The notes: generated by a model from the letters alone, not told the origin. 64,000 bases of DNA from Akkermansiaceae bacterium (GCA_905182475.1 CAJJBR010000014.1:1-64000), one strand, 5' to 3'; shown: positions 53,188-61,063, counted from the first letter of the stretch. Made by a program: numbers and translations.

Positions 53188-53395
53188 TCATTTCCTCTCT
53201 TGTGAATGGTCCGCCCGCATTGAACTCAGACATGCGGCGGATCACCTCGTCCGCCCGTTTCAGCGCCTCGTCACGTTGGGCGATTTCCTCCAACCATTCT
53301 CGGAAAAGAGCGTTTAGCGAGGTCTTGCGTTTCCGCGCTTCGGCTCGAGCCATCTCGATGAGGTTCTCATCCGCACTGAGAGTGATGTTTTTCAT
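53177..53395 (-). CDS. Ribbon-helix-helix type antitoxin (VapB-like)
   Basis: A 72-residue protein starting MKNITLSADENLIEMARAEA, a ribbon-helix-helix-like start, with KRKTSLNALFREWLEEIA as the second helix and a charged tail that should bind the toxin. It is encoded directly upstream of the PIN-domain toxin with an 11-bp overlap. Autoregulation is expected but not shown; an imperfect palindrome (ACTAGAGTAGTGCGCACTACTCTAGTG) right before the ATG is a good operator candidate. Confidence 0.88.
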   Translation of the reverse strand: MKNITLSADENLIEMARAEARKRKTSLNALFREWLEEIAQRDEALKRADEVIRRMSEFNAGGPFTREEMNER

Positions 53396-53397
53396 AT

Positions 53398-53424
53398 TAC
53401 TAGAGTAGTGCGCACTACTCTAGT
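53398..53424. promoter_or_regulatory. Palindromic operator candidate before the antitoxin gene
   Basis: ACTAGAGTAGTGCG and its reverse complement CGCACTACTCTAGT overlap around a central GCGC, forming an almost perfect palindrome immediately upstream of the antitoxin ATG. RHH antitoxins bind such sites for autoregulation. Confidence 0.6.
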
Positions 53425-53480
53425 GTGCAAGCAGTTCGTCGCCAATCGGATTTTAATTGAATCTTTCGGGTGAAAATTTG

Positions 53481-53509
53481 ATTCGCGTCCATTGGCGTTC
53501 ATTCGCGGT
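53481..53509. repeat. CGCGAATGAA-type decamer repeat
   Basis: On the minus strand it reads CCGCGAATGA, ACGCCAATGG, ACGCGAAT. It is related to the repeat at the end of holA (33143-33172) in inverse orientation. It lies between the antitoxin gene and prfB. Confidence 0.65.
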
Positions 53510-53593
53510 TGAATCTTCAAAAACGAGGTGCTCTTGAAGCCATCATGATTATCCTTGCCCGCGCACAGGCCATCGGTTTTTCTTCGCACCTCC

Positions 53594-54734
53594 ATGTCCA
53601 CACTCCCTACCGCTGACCTCCTGGCGCTTGATACGGACGGCTTCCAGAGCCGCCTGTCAAAACTCAGGAGGTATCTTTGACGTTCCCGTTTTAGAAAATA
53701 AAATCCAAACGCTCGAAGAGGCGATGGGCGCTCCAGATTTCTGGGACGATACTGAAAAAGCCCGCACCATTTCCGAAGAGGCCGCGGGGATGAAAAAGAA
53801 GCTCGAAGCATTTTTTGATCTCGAAAGTCGCAGCAACGATGTCGTCGAAGGTGTGGCTCTGGCAAAAGAATTCGACGACGAGGAACTCGCCAAAGAAGCG
53901 ATCAACAGCGCAGCCAAGCTCGAAAAAGACATCCGTTCGTTCGAGCTCCTCACCCTTCTGAATCGGCCCAACGACGAGGCCAACTGTTACCTCGCCATCC
54001 AAGCGGGAGCCGGCGGCACCGAGGCCTGCGACTGGGCGCAGATGCTCCACCGCATGTATACCCGCTGGGCGGAGAGCAAGGGATTCAGCGTGGAAACCCT
54101 CGATTGGGAAGATGGCGATGGCGCTGGTCTCCGCTCCGCCACGGTCAAGATCATCGGCGAGAACGCCTTTGGCTTTCTTAAGAACGAACGCGGCGTCCAT
54201 AGACTCGTCCGCATCTCGCCATTCGATTCCGCAGGCAAACGCCACACCTCCTTCGCTTCGATCGACGCCACCCCGGAAGTGAACGACAAGATCGAGATCG
54301 AGATCGCCGATAAGGACGTGGAGATTAGCACGATGCGCTCCGGCGGCAAAGGCGGTCAGAACGTCAACAAAGTAGAGACCGCAGTGCTGTTGCGGCATCT
54401 TCCTTCCGGGATTCTGATCAAGTCCACCGCCTCCCGCACCCAAGGCGCGAACAAGATACTCGCCTTCCAGATCCTTAAAGCAAAACTCTTCCAGATCGAG
54501 GAAGACAAACGTTCCGCCGATGCCGAAGCCGTGTATGGCGAAAAGAGCGATGCCTCATGGGGAAGCCAAATCCGCTCCTATGTCTTCCAGCCCTACCAAA
54601 AAGTCCTCGACCTGCGCACCGGCGAGGAAAGCGGCAACATCCAAGACATCATGGACGGCGATATCGATGCCTTTATCGAAGCCAAGCTCCGCGGAAAAAT
54701 CCGGGTGAAAGGTGAGAAGGATAATGAGGATTGA
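53594..54734 (+). CDS. prfB: Peptide chain release factor 2, with programmed +1 frameshift
   Basis: The gene starts at ATG 53594 ([13 protein letters not shown]). Codon 29 is TGA (53678-53680); translation continues in the +1 frame as [16 protein letters not shown]. The ORF track gives only the second frame from a false start. The domain-3 motif GGQNVNK contains the GGQ needed for peptidyl release, and HLPSGI and the [11 protein letters not shown] block are typical of RF2. The factor reads UGA and UAA. The frameshift lets RF2 level control its own synthesis. Both frames together give about 379 residues. Confidence 0.96.
53666..53681 (+). promoter_or_regulatory. prfB programmed frameshift signal
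   Basis: AGGAGG, then TAT, then CTTTGAC: an internal Shine-Dalgarno 3 bases before the slippery CTT followed by the UGA stop and C. This matches the classical RF2 recoding site. Confidence 0.95.
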
Positions 54735-55432
54735 TCAAGGAGGGGCTTTCCTCGATCCAATTTACAAGCCCTCTACTGTGCATCCAATCGGCGGATGGTA
54801 GAAAAGGTGGGTCATCAATATACAAAACATTACCGGTTCGGTTCCATTTGGTCGGAAAACAGTAGTCATGCTCTAGGCGGAATTGGTAGCCCTCTCGATG
54901 TCGGGGGTGGCGCAGTGGAACGGAGCCTACCCCGGGAACTCCGCCCCCGGATATCTCAACCCCAACGGGGTTGCGTCCGTTCGGGAATCAATCCCAGACG
55001 TATTTCCCGTCCCGCAATTCTGGATCGCGGAGGAAAAGAAGGCGTTCTTTGGTGGAATAAACCGTGTGGAACAGGATTCGCGACAGGGATTGGGGTCTGA
55101 AATATCTGTTGGATTTCCAGGCTAGTGTCGTGTAAAGCTTAAACTGTCAGATGAGTTTTGGTTGGGGTCTTGTGGTCAGGCTTCCGGTGGTCGCAGAGGT
55201 AGAGGTGGCTCGACGCTTTTTCCCAATAGCTGCGTTGCGCGACGAGTCGTGAATCTCGATTGCCTGCGCTTCACTCCGGCCAAGCCGGCGTGTGCCCACC
55301 TCCTCAGTAGGGCATGGTATGGTGGCTTTCACTGCCTCCTTGCGCCTTGCTCTTGGAAAAAATCGCTTTCGGCCATCCGTCAGATTAAGGTTTTCAGAAC
55401 CCTAGTTTTTTCCAAGTGCAGGAATTCTCCTT
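54735..55432. other. Long non-coding stretch with repeat-like sequence
   Basis: No convincing gene lies in these roughly 700 bp. The 54880-55000 part has GC-rich blocks (CCCCGGGAACTCCGCCCCCGG) and the palindrome CAACCCCAACGGGGTTG, a style I associate with dispersed intergenic repeats. The 55135-55400 part is bounded by related words (CTGTCAGATGAG and CCGTCAGATTAAGG in the same orientation) and could be an element remnant. ORF-track entries here lack protein-like composition. Confidence 0.5.
54957..54973. repeat. Palindrome CAACCCCAACGGGGTTG
   Basis: A 7-bp perfect stem around AAC, in the middle of the long gap after prfB. Probably part of a dispersed intergenic repeat; no other copy is in the window. 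Confidence 0.5.
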
Positions 55433-56830
55433 TTAGAATTCGGTTTCCGTGCCTAGTTCGCCGACGGTTACGTCAGCGCCCGTCTCTTTTAGAGCGGTCT
55501 GGAGAGCCTGGCCGGAGTCCGGTTCACCGTGGATGAGCCATGTTTTAGTTTTTGGTCCGGTGATTCTGCTGAAGTAATCGACGAGTTCCGAGTGGTCTGC
55601 GTGGCCGGAAAAGGAGTCTACGATCTCCACTGCGGCGTTTACACGGAAGGTGTCTCCAAGGATCTTTACTTCCTTTTTTCCATCGCGAATGCGACGCCCA
55701 AGTGTCCTTTCTGCGCAGTAGCCGACGAAGAGGATGGTGTTTTTGGAGTTTTCAATATTGTTCCGGAGGTGGTGCATGATGCGTCCTGCCTCGCACATCC
55801 CAGAAGCGGAAATGATGATGGCAACGCCTTCGAGTTCGTTGAGTGCTTTGGAACCTTTGACTGAGCGGATCAGGGTGAGATCTTCGAATCCGAAGGGGTT
55901 CTGTTTCTCGAATAGTGCGGCATAGACATCCTCGTTAAAGGAATCCGGATGGAGCCGGTAAATTTCGGTAGCGCTGACGGCGAGCGGGCTATCGACATAG
56001 ACGGGGATGGAAGGGAGTTCCTTGGCTAGGAACATTTCATTGAGCACGTAGAGGAGCTTTTGCGTCCGTTCTACGGCGAATGCGGGGATGAGAATTTTGC
56101 CTCCACGCTTCACTGCTTCTTTGATTACGCCGGCGAAATGGGTGTCGAAGCCTGGAGGTGCTTCGTGCTCACGGCCTCCGTAGGTGCTTTCCATGAGGAG
56201 AAAATCGACATCCTTGACAGTGACGGGATCGCGCAGGACTTCACTATCGCCACGCCCGACATCGCCGGAAAAGAGGAAGCGTTTCTTTTTCCCGTCGGCT
56301 TGATCAGTGACGTCGAGCACGACCTGGGCGGAGCCGAGAATGTGCCCGGCATCGAAGAAGGTGAGTTCCACTCCATCGCTGATTTGGAGTGGCCTGTCGT
56401 AGCCGAGTGTAACAAATTGGCGGAGGCTCTTTTCCGCATCCTGCTCGGTGTAGAGAGGCTCGGCTGTGTCGAGACCCTTGCGTTTGCGGTGCTTGTTGAG
56501 CCATTCGATATCGTGTTCTTGGATTCGTGCGGAATCGCGGAGCATGATCTGGCAGAGATCGCGCGTGGCGTGGGTGCTGAAAATGGTTCCGGCGAATCCC
56601 TTTTTGCAAAGGTTGGGAAGATTACCGCTGTGGTCGATATGGGCGTGGGAGAGGACTACTACATCCACAGATGCCGGATCGTAGTGCGGGAAGCAGCAGT
56701 TGATTTCGTAGGCGTCTTTGCGACGTCCTTGGTAGAGACCGCAGTCGAGGAGGATGCGTTTTCCATTTACTTCGAGAAGGTGTTGGGAGCCGGTGGTGGT
56801 GCCAGCAGCACCACAAAATTTGAGTTTCAT
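55433..56830 (-). CDS. MBL-fold beta-CASP hydrolase (RNA-processing exonuclease type)
   Basis: From ATG 56830 the protein has 465 residues. The metallo-beta-lactamase part has SHAHIDHSGNLP and later DAGHILGSAQV and FSGDVGRG. The beta-CASP part has ILIPAFAVERTQ (motif A/B region), IIISASGMCEAGRI and the final SFSGHADHSEL, with WLIHGEPDS as the RNA-specificity end. Relatives are RNA exonucleases or endonucleases like the YsmB/CPSF73 group. It is a single gene; no partner in RNA decay is nearby. Confidence 0.94.
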   Translation of the reverse strand: MKLKFCGAAGTTTGSQHLLEVNGKRILLDCGLYQGRRKDAYEINCCFPHYDPASVDVVVLSHAHIDHSGNLPNLCKKGFAGTIFSTHATRDLCQIMLRDSARIQEHDIEWLNKHRKRKGLDTAEPLYTEQDAEKSLRQFVTLGYDRPLQISDGVELTFFDAGHILGSAQVVLDVTDQADGKKKRFLFSGDVGRGDSEVLRDPVTVKDVDFLLMESTYGGREHEAPPGFDTHFAGVIKEAVKRGGKILIPAFAVERTQKLLYVLNEMFLAKELPSIPVYVDSPLAVSATEIYRLHPDSFNEDVYAALFEKQNPFGFEDLTLIRSVKGSKALNELEGVAIIISASGMCEAGRIMHHLRNNIENSKNTILFVGYCAERTLGRRIRDGKKEVKILGDTFRVNAAVEIVDSFSGHADHSELVDYFSRITGPKTKTWLIHGEPDSGQALQTALKETGADVTVGELGTETEF

Positions 56831-56893
56831 TAGCAATCAGTCTCGCCCGGAGACAAATCGGAGCAATGAAATTCCGTTAGAGAGAAGTTCGAA

Positions 56894-56924
56894 CCACGGA
56901 TTTCACAGATGGGCACGGATAAGA
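56894..56924. repeat. ACGGAT repeat flanking the GxxExxY gene (downstream side)
   Basis: The 31-bp sequence starting CCACGGATTTCACAGATGG and ending CACGGATAAGA is the inverted counterpart of 57284-57314, with 26 of 31 positions identical. It lies just after the GxxExxY stop, on the opposite strand orientation. Confidence 0.8.
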
Positions 56925-56931
56925 GAAAGAG

Positions 56932-57299
56932 CTAAGGGACTAGCGGTTTCCATTTCAAGGTGGCGAATTTAAAATTCACAAGAAGTGCGAGCCGGAGACC
57001 AGTTATTCCTAGGTAGCTAATCATCTGTGCGACGTGTGTATCGTTAAAATCCGAATCCATTTTAGTATCTACGGTTACAAGGCCATCACCAATGAGGTCT
57101 GGGATGAGAGTGTCCACGATCTCTCCAGCGTATCTCACATCGAAACGTTTCTGTTGTTCGACGGTATGACCAGGTGGCGAAGTTCGATCACGAGTGAGTT
57201 CTCATAAGCCTTTTCACTGAGACCGGGTTTCAAAACTTTCATTGAGCACCCGATAATCGACTCCGATTGAGCGCGATACAAAATCTTATCCGTGTCCAT
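56932..57299 (-). pseudogene. GxxExxY protein (PD-(D/E)XK-like), frameshifted
   Basis: From ATG 57299 the first 50 residues include SESIIGCSMKVLKPGLSEKA with the name-giving GLSEKAY motif, then the frame drifts near 57180. In the adjacent frame the rest follows: GHTVEQQKRFDVRYAGEIVD, a metal-site-like IPDLIGDGLVTVDTK and ISYLGITGLRLALLVNF. One missing base (for example RHAGHTVE) would restore a protein of about 122 residues. The family is grouped with PD-(D/E)XK nucleases; its role is unknown. Its start lies inside a copy of the ACGGAT repeat, and an inverted copy follows the stop. Confidence 0.85.
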
Positions 57300-57314
57300 C
57301 AGTGTGATCTGTGG
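57284..57314. repeat. ACGGAT repeat flanking the GxxExxY gene (upstream side)
   Basis: On the minus strand it reads CCACAGATCACACTGATGG, then ACACGGATAAGA. It supplies both the last codons and stop of argA (TTDHTDGHG*) and the start codon of the GxxExxY gene (MDTDKI). It is the inverse of 56894-56924. Confidence 0.8.
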
Positions 57315-58401
57315 TGATTTCAGTGGAGAGGGCTTTCCGGAACACCAGCGAGTCCCTTCCGCTCGCGAGAAGTTGTGCTTTGCGGGTCTCGGGGAGGGTT
57401 TGGGTTTCGGTCTGTGTGTAGCCGGCGCGTTTGAAGAAATCCGCAGCTCTGTTGGTGAGGGCGAAGACGTTGGGGATGTGTTTTTCGATGGCGAGTTGTT
57501 CTGCGTGCTCGACGAGTTCGTAGCCGTAGCCTCGGCCTTCGTGGGCTTGCTTGACATAGAGGCAGGCGACTTCCGCGCAGTTTTCGTCGGGATATTCGTG
57601 GAGTGCCAGGCAGCCGACGACGTTGTCATCGATGGTCATGACGTGGTAGTCCGAGATATTTAAATGGATGTCCTCGTAGTTGCGGGGGACGAGTTTGGTG
57701 CGGCGGACGACGCGGCCTATCATGCCGAGCAGTTCTGGGATGTCGTCTTCGCGGAGCTCACGGATGATTCGATAGCTGTCCGCGTGAACCATGGTGCCTA
57801 CACCTTCGTTGGAGAAAAGCTCATCGACGAGCACGCCCTGCTGGCGCCCGTTGAGGACGTGGACACGGGGGATGCCGCAGTTACAGGCTTCAGCGGCGGC
57901 GAGGAGAAGTTCGCGACCAGAGACGTTTTCCGATTTTAAAACAGATGGGACGTCGGCGGCGCGGATTGCATGCGCGGGCTGTCCGTTGACGAGGATGCTG
58001 TCTTGAAGGAGGGCGATAATTTTTGAAACTCCGACGAGTTTTCCAAAGTCCACAACTTCGGAATCAAGTGGGCCGATCCCTGATGCATCGATGACCGCGG
58101 ACTGCCCGCGCTGAAGGATTTCATTCACTTCACGGGCAGCGTGTTCATCTGAAATGGGCAGGCTAACACGGGCGGCCATGATTTCGCATTCGAGGGTCCA
58201 GTCGTAGAGATCCTTGAGATCGCCGCCGAGGACGCCGAGCACGAGCTTCACGCCGAGATCTTCGAGGACTGCGAGGTCGAGCAAGGTTTCCGCTACCGCG
58301 GGTTCGGGCAAAAGTCCTGCTTCGATGAGGACACAGAACACTTTTCCCCGGAATTGGGGGATGTATTGGAGAACGGCTCGCAAGTCACTTTTTTCGACCA
58401 C
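57286..58401 (-). CDS. argA: N-acetylglutamate synthase (kinase-like plus GNAT domains)
   Basis: A 371-residue protein from GTG 58401 with the ArgA layout. The N-terminal amino-acid-kinase-like domain (about 1-215) lacks the usual glycine-rich ATP motif (RGKVFCVLIEAGLL), as expected for a non-catalytic regulatory half. The C-terminal GNAT domain has YHVMTIDDNVVGCLALHEYP and the acetyl-CoA loop VKQAHEGRGYGYELV. It starts arginine synthesis by acetylating glutamate. The last nine residues (TTDHTDGHG) come from an intergenic repeat, so the native end was probably earlier. A heptad array precedes the start. Confidence 0.92.
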   Translation of the reverse strand: MVEKSDLRAVLQYIPQFRGKVFCVLIEAGLLPEPAVAETLLDLAVLEDLGVKLVLGVLGGDLKDLYDWTLECEIMAARVSLPISDEHAAREVNEILQRGQSAVIDASGIGPLDSEVVDFGKLVGVSKIIALLQDSILVNGQPAHAIRAADVPSVLKSENVSGRELLLAAAEACNCGIPRVHVLNGRQQGVLVDELFSNEGVGTMVHADSYRIIRELREDDIPELLGMIGRVVRRTKLVPRNYEDIHLNISDYHVMTIDDNVVGCLALHEYPDENCAEVACLYVKQAHEGRGYGYELVEHAEQLAIEKHIPNVFALTNRAADFFKRAGYTQTETQTLPETRKAQLLASGRDSLVFRKALSTEITTDHTDGHG

Positions 58402-58422
58402 GCGGCGATCCTATCGGTAAAA

Positions 58423-58447
58423 TTCAAAATTCAAAATTTAAACTTCA
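58423..58447. repeat. Heptad array upstream of argA
   Basis: TTCA at 58423 and 58430, TTTA at 58437 and TTCA at 58444, exactly 7 bp apart. In the gene direction it reads TTTGAAT units 22 bp before the GTG, the same unit as upstream of holA. Confidence 0.85.
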
Positions 58448-58574
58448 AGTAAGATTGTAGATCGACGGTTTCCGGAGGGGGGGATCTTGGGCTTTGATGC
58501 CCTTATTTTACGATTTCCAATGCTGAAAGTCGCCTCTTCGAGTCCCGCAGGGATATCGTGAGTTTTAATGAACC

Positions 58575-58933
58575 TTAGGCGGAATCTGCGGTGACCACGG
58601 TGTGGTTTTCGTCGTGGGAGGATGCACGCCAGTTGCTGAAGCTGTCGATAGACCCGCCGCGGTCACGGAAGGACGCGGAAAACTGGGTAACGAAACCGGT
58701 TTTGAAACTTTCCTTCTCAGGTTCCGTTTTGACTGCGAGATATTGTGGATCAACAGGCACTCCGAGGGAGTTGAGCGTTTCCCAATCGATATCCGACAAT
58801 GCCGAAGGATTTCCCCGGACGAGTGATGAAAATGTCGTTTTAGCGAAGGTTATATGGCTTGCTCATCCGCATTTTTGCAAGAAGCGAGAAAGAATGCGGA
58901 TGCTGCAGCGAGGGCAACGGTGATGGTTTTCAA
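58575..58933 (-). pseudogene. Small lipoprotein, frameshifted
   Basis: From TTG 58933, which overlaps the preceding stop as TTGA, the frame gives a lipoprotein signal with lipobox: KTITVALAAASAFFLASCKN, then stops at 58850. In the next frame the sequence goes on as SHITFAKTTFSSLVRGNPSA, SDIDWETLNSLGVPVDP, and ends SFRDRGGSIDSFSNWRASSH. One base added near 58860 would give a lipoprotein of about 115 residues. I recognise no family. The ORF-track entry 58575-58799 is only the second part. Confidence 0.65.
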
Positions 58934-59310
58934 GAGATGTAGGGAGGTAATTTAATATCTCCGTGAGGGTGTTCAAAGTCCGGTTCTTCTTCATCGTTGG
59001 AGACACGCTTGCAGCAGTCGCTTTTGCACAGGTAGTAAATACCCGCGCCTACTGCTCCGAGAAGGATGAGTCCGCCTCTGTAAGCCGACAGAGGATTGTC
59101 CCGGATGTGCCCGCATGTAGCGGAGCTGGGAAGCTGCAAATTCGCCGCCAGCGTGGATGCGATCCCTCCCGTAATCCGCGAGATCCCGAGCGCCATCAGG
59201 AATGGTGTGGCGGCCAGTGTGTGAAAACAGCGAGGCAACGTCGTGGCGGAGTTGCGAGATGTCATCGCTGACGCAGTCTAGGTATTCTTTAGTGGATTGT
59301 TTTTTGACAT
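58930..59310 (-). pseudogene. DUF883 (YqjD/ElaB-like) membrane-associated protein, frameshifted
   Basis: Three frame segments make one protein. The ATG at 59310 gives MSKK and then needs one more A in the tract 59300-59305 to continue as [20 protein letters not shown] and DRIHAGGEFAASQLRYMRAH. Near 59110 one more indel leads to HIRDNPLSAYRGGLILLGAV and a cysteine-rich tail KSDCCKR. A heptadic helical part followed by RxNPxxA and a membrane helix is the DUF883 pattern; relatives bind ribosomes at the membrane in stationary phase. The ORF-track N-terminus (MTSRNSATT) is out of frame. Confidence 0.7.
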
Positions 59311-59512
59311 GGTATCATGTGGTTGGTGCTATCGTGATCGGCAGTGTCGGTGACATAAAGGGCGCGCACTTTGAGCTCCCGTGCCTTTGCTGATACTACC
59401 AGCAGAACGAGGAATACGAAGAAGAGAATCTGTGCGATTCCTGATCCGGCACCTGCGATTTCGCCGAAACCGAGAACTCCCGCAACGCTGAAAAATGGAG
59501 TGCCCAGCTCAA
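59289..59512 (-). pseudogene. DUF1328-like small membrane protein, frameshifted
   Basis: The coding-like stretch [20 protein letters not shown] plus [15 protein letters not shown] matches the small two-helix DUF1328 (YtjA-like) family. The natural start LSWALHF is in the adjacent frame from TTG 59512; one more T in the five-T tract (plus-strand A at 59491-59495) would join them. The tail after KARELKV is longer than usual and overlaps the DUF883 start. DUF1328 and DUF883 genes often sit together in stress-induced clusters of other bacteria. Confidence 0.6.
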
Positions 59513-59797
59513 CTTAATTTGGGGTCTTTCAAATTGTCGGAGGTTTCATTTTTTACCTCAGGCCGACTTCCCTCAGCGATATAAACCCCTTTCTCGCGTG
59601 TAGAATACCAATGAGAAGCCCCCGGTGACCAAGGCTGAGTATGTTTTTTTCGATGGAAGTCATGATTTTGAGTCTCGAATAACGCGGAAATTCAGCGAGA
59701 GCGGGTGCATTATGCGCTTGGTAATTGAGCAAATGCCGCGCAGTCAATGAGAGGAATCGGGTGTTGGGAAGCAGAGCGCTTGCCGTATGATATCCCT

Positions 59798-61063
59798 GTG
59801 AAACGTTTTCCATTCTCATTAATTCCATTGTCGGTGCTGTTTGTGTGTTCGGTGAGTGCGGCTCTTGGGCAGATGGATTTCTGGGATCTCCCGCCGGTCA
59901 GCTATTCGGATACCGCTGCGACCGATTCAATTGCACAAATGGCTGCCGCGCTAGCTGCGGGGGAGGTTGAAATCGAGGGGCATGGCGCTTTGCAACGATT
60001 GGAATTTGTTTTGGATAAACTGGAAGTTCCAGTGGAGTCCCAGGTGTTGGTGTTTTCAAAGACCAGCCTCCAGAATGGATTGATCCATCCGAGAAACCCG
60101 CGATGTCTCTATTTTTCGAAAAATGCGTATGTCGGATATGTTCCGGGAGGGGCGATAGAGGCGATTATCCAGGATCCGATTTTGGGCCCGGTATTTTATC
60201 TGATCGAATCAGGTAGGAAAGGCGGACTTCAGATCGAAAGGGATACGAATAAATGTCTCTCCTGTCATGCGACGGGTCGCACCGAAGGGGTGCCGGGGAT
60301 GCTGATTCGCTCGGTGTATCCTGATTCCGACGGTCATCCGTTACTGAATTTCGGCACCAACGACGTGAGCCATGAGACCCCATTGGAAGAACGCTGGGGC
60401 GGCTGGTATGTGACTGGAAATAGCTCGCTACCGCACCTGGGGAACCGTGTGTTTTCTGAAGGGAGCGATCTGGAGCCAAAGGAAAGCAGTCTTGAGGATT
60501 TGAGTGGATTGCTCGATGTCTCGAAATACCCATTGCCCACAAGTGATATCGTTGCGCTCATGGTTTTGGAGCACCAATGCAAGATGCATACGCTAATGAA
60601 CGCTGCGGCGATCAACTACCGGCGGGCACTGCATTTTATGCAGGTTATCAATCCCGGGAGCGATCCCAATTCAGGCTCTGCGGGGCAGGTTGCGGAGAGT
60701 TGGGCGGACAAGATCGTCGAATGTATGTTTTTCAAGAACGAGGCGGATCCGGCGGAGGGGATAGCGGGGAATCCTGGATTTCAGAAAGCGTTTTTCAATC
60801 AGTTTCCGAAGACCGAAGAGGGAGATTCGTTAGCGGAGTTCAGGCTCTACGGTCGGGTGTTTAAGAATCGATGCTCCTTTATGGTATATTCGGAAGCCTT
60901 CCAAGGACTCCCAATAACTGTGAAGGGTAAGGTGGTTGCCAGGATGAGAAATATTCTTGATGGCACGGATCCGGAGATTGATTGGATCGCTGGCTCGGAA
61001 AGGAAACGGATTTCACAAATACTCGAAGAGACGCTGGAAGGCTGGGTTTCCGTGGAGAATTGA
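59798..61063 (+). CDS. Exported protein with one c-type haem motif (CxxCH), function unknown
   Basis: The start is set at GTG 59798, where a good signal peptide begins (KRFPFSLIPLSVLFVCSVSA); this gives 421 residues. A single CLSCH motif near residue 150 should bind haem c in the periplasm. Other notable stretches are HPRNPRCLYFSKNAYVGYVP and MVLEHQCKMHTLMN with His/Met candidates for a second ligand. It does not look like a standard small cytochrome c. The 285 bp before it hold only a doubtful 36-codon minus-strand ORF. nnr follows after 36 bp. Confidence 0.75.
   Translation: MKRFPFSLIPLSVLFVCSVSAALGQMDFWDLPPVSYSDTAATDSIAQMAAALAAGEVEIEGHGALQRLEFVLDKLEVPVESQVLVFSKTSLQNGLIHPRNPRCLYFSKNAYVGYVPGGAIEAIIQDPILGPVFYLIESGRKGGLQIERDTNKCLSCHATGRTEGVPGMLIRSVYPDSDGHPLLNFGTNDVSHETPLEERWGGWYVTGNSSLPHLGNRVFSEGSDLEPKESSLEDLSGLLDVSKYPLPTSDIVALMVLEHQCKMHTLMNAAAINYRRALHFMQVINPGSDPNSGSAGQVAESWADKIVECMFFKNEADPAEGIAGNPGFQKAFFNQFPKTEEGDSLAEFRLYGRVFKNRCSFMVYSEAFQGLPITVKGKVVARMRNILDGTDPEIDWIAGSERKRISQILEETLEGWVSVEN

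Noticed and set aside
54881-54960. tRNA-like words (GGCGGAATTGGTAG)
   Set aside because: No cloverleaf with proper acceptor, anticodon and T-arm could be assembled.
54883-55125. 80-residue plus-strand ORF after prfB
   Set aside because: It overlaps GC-rich palindromic repeat sequence, has no ribosome site and no recognisable domain.
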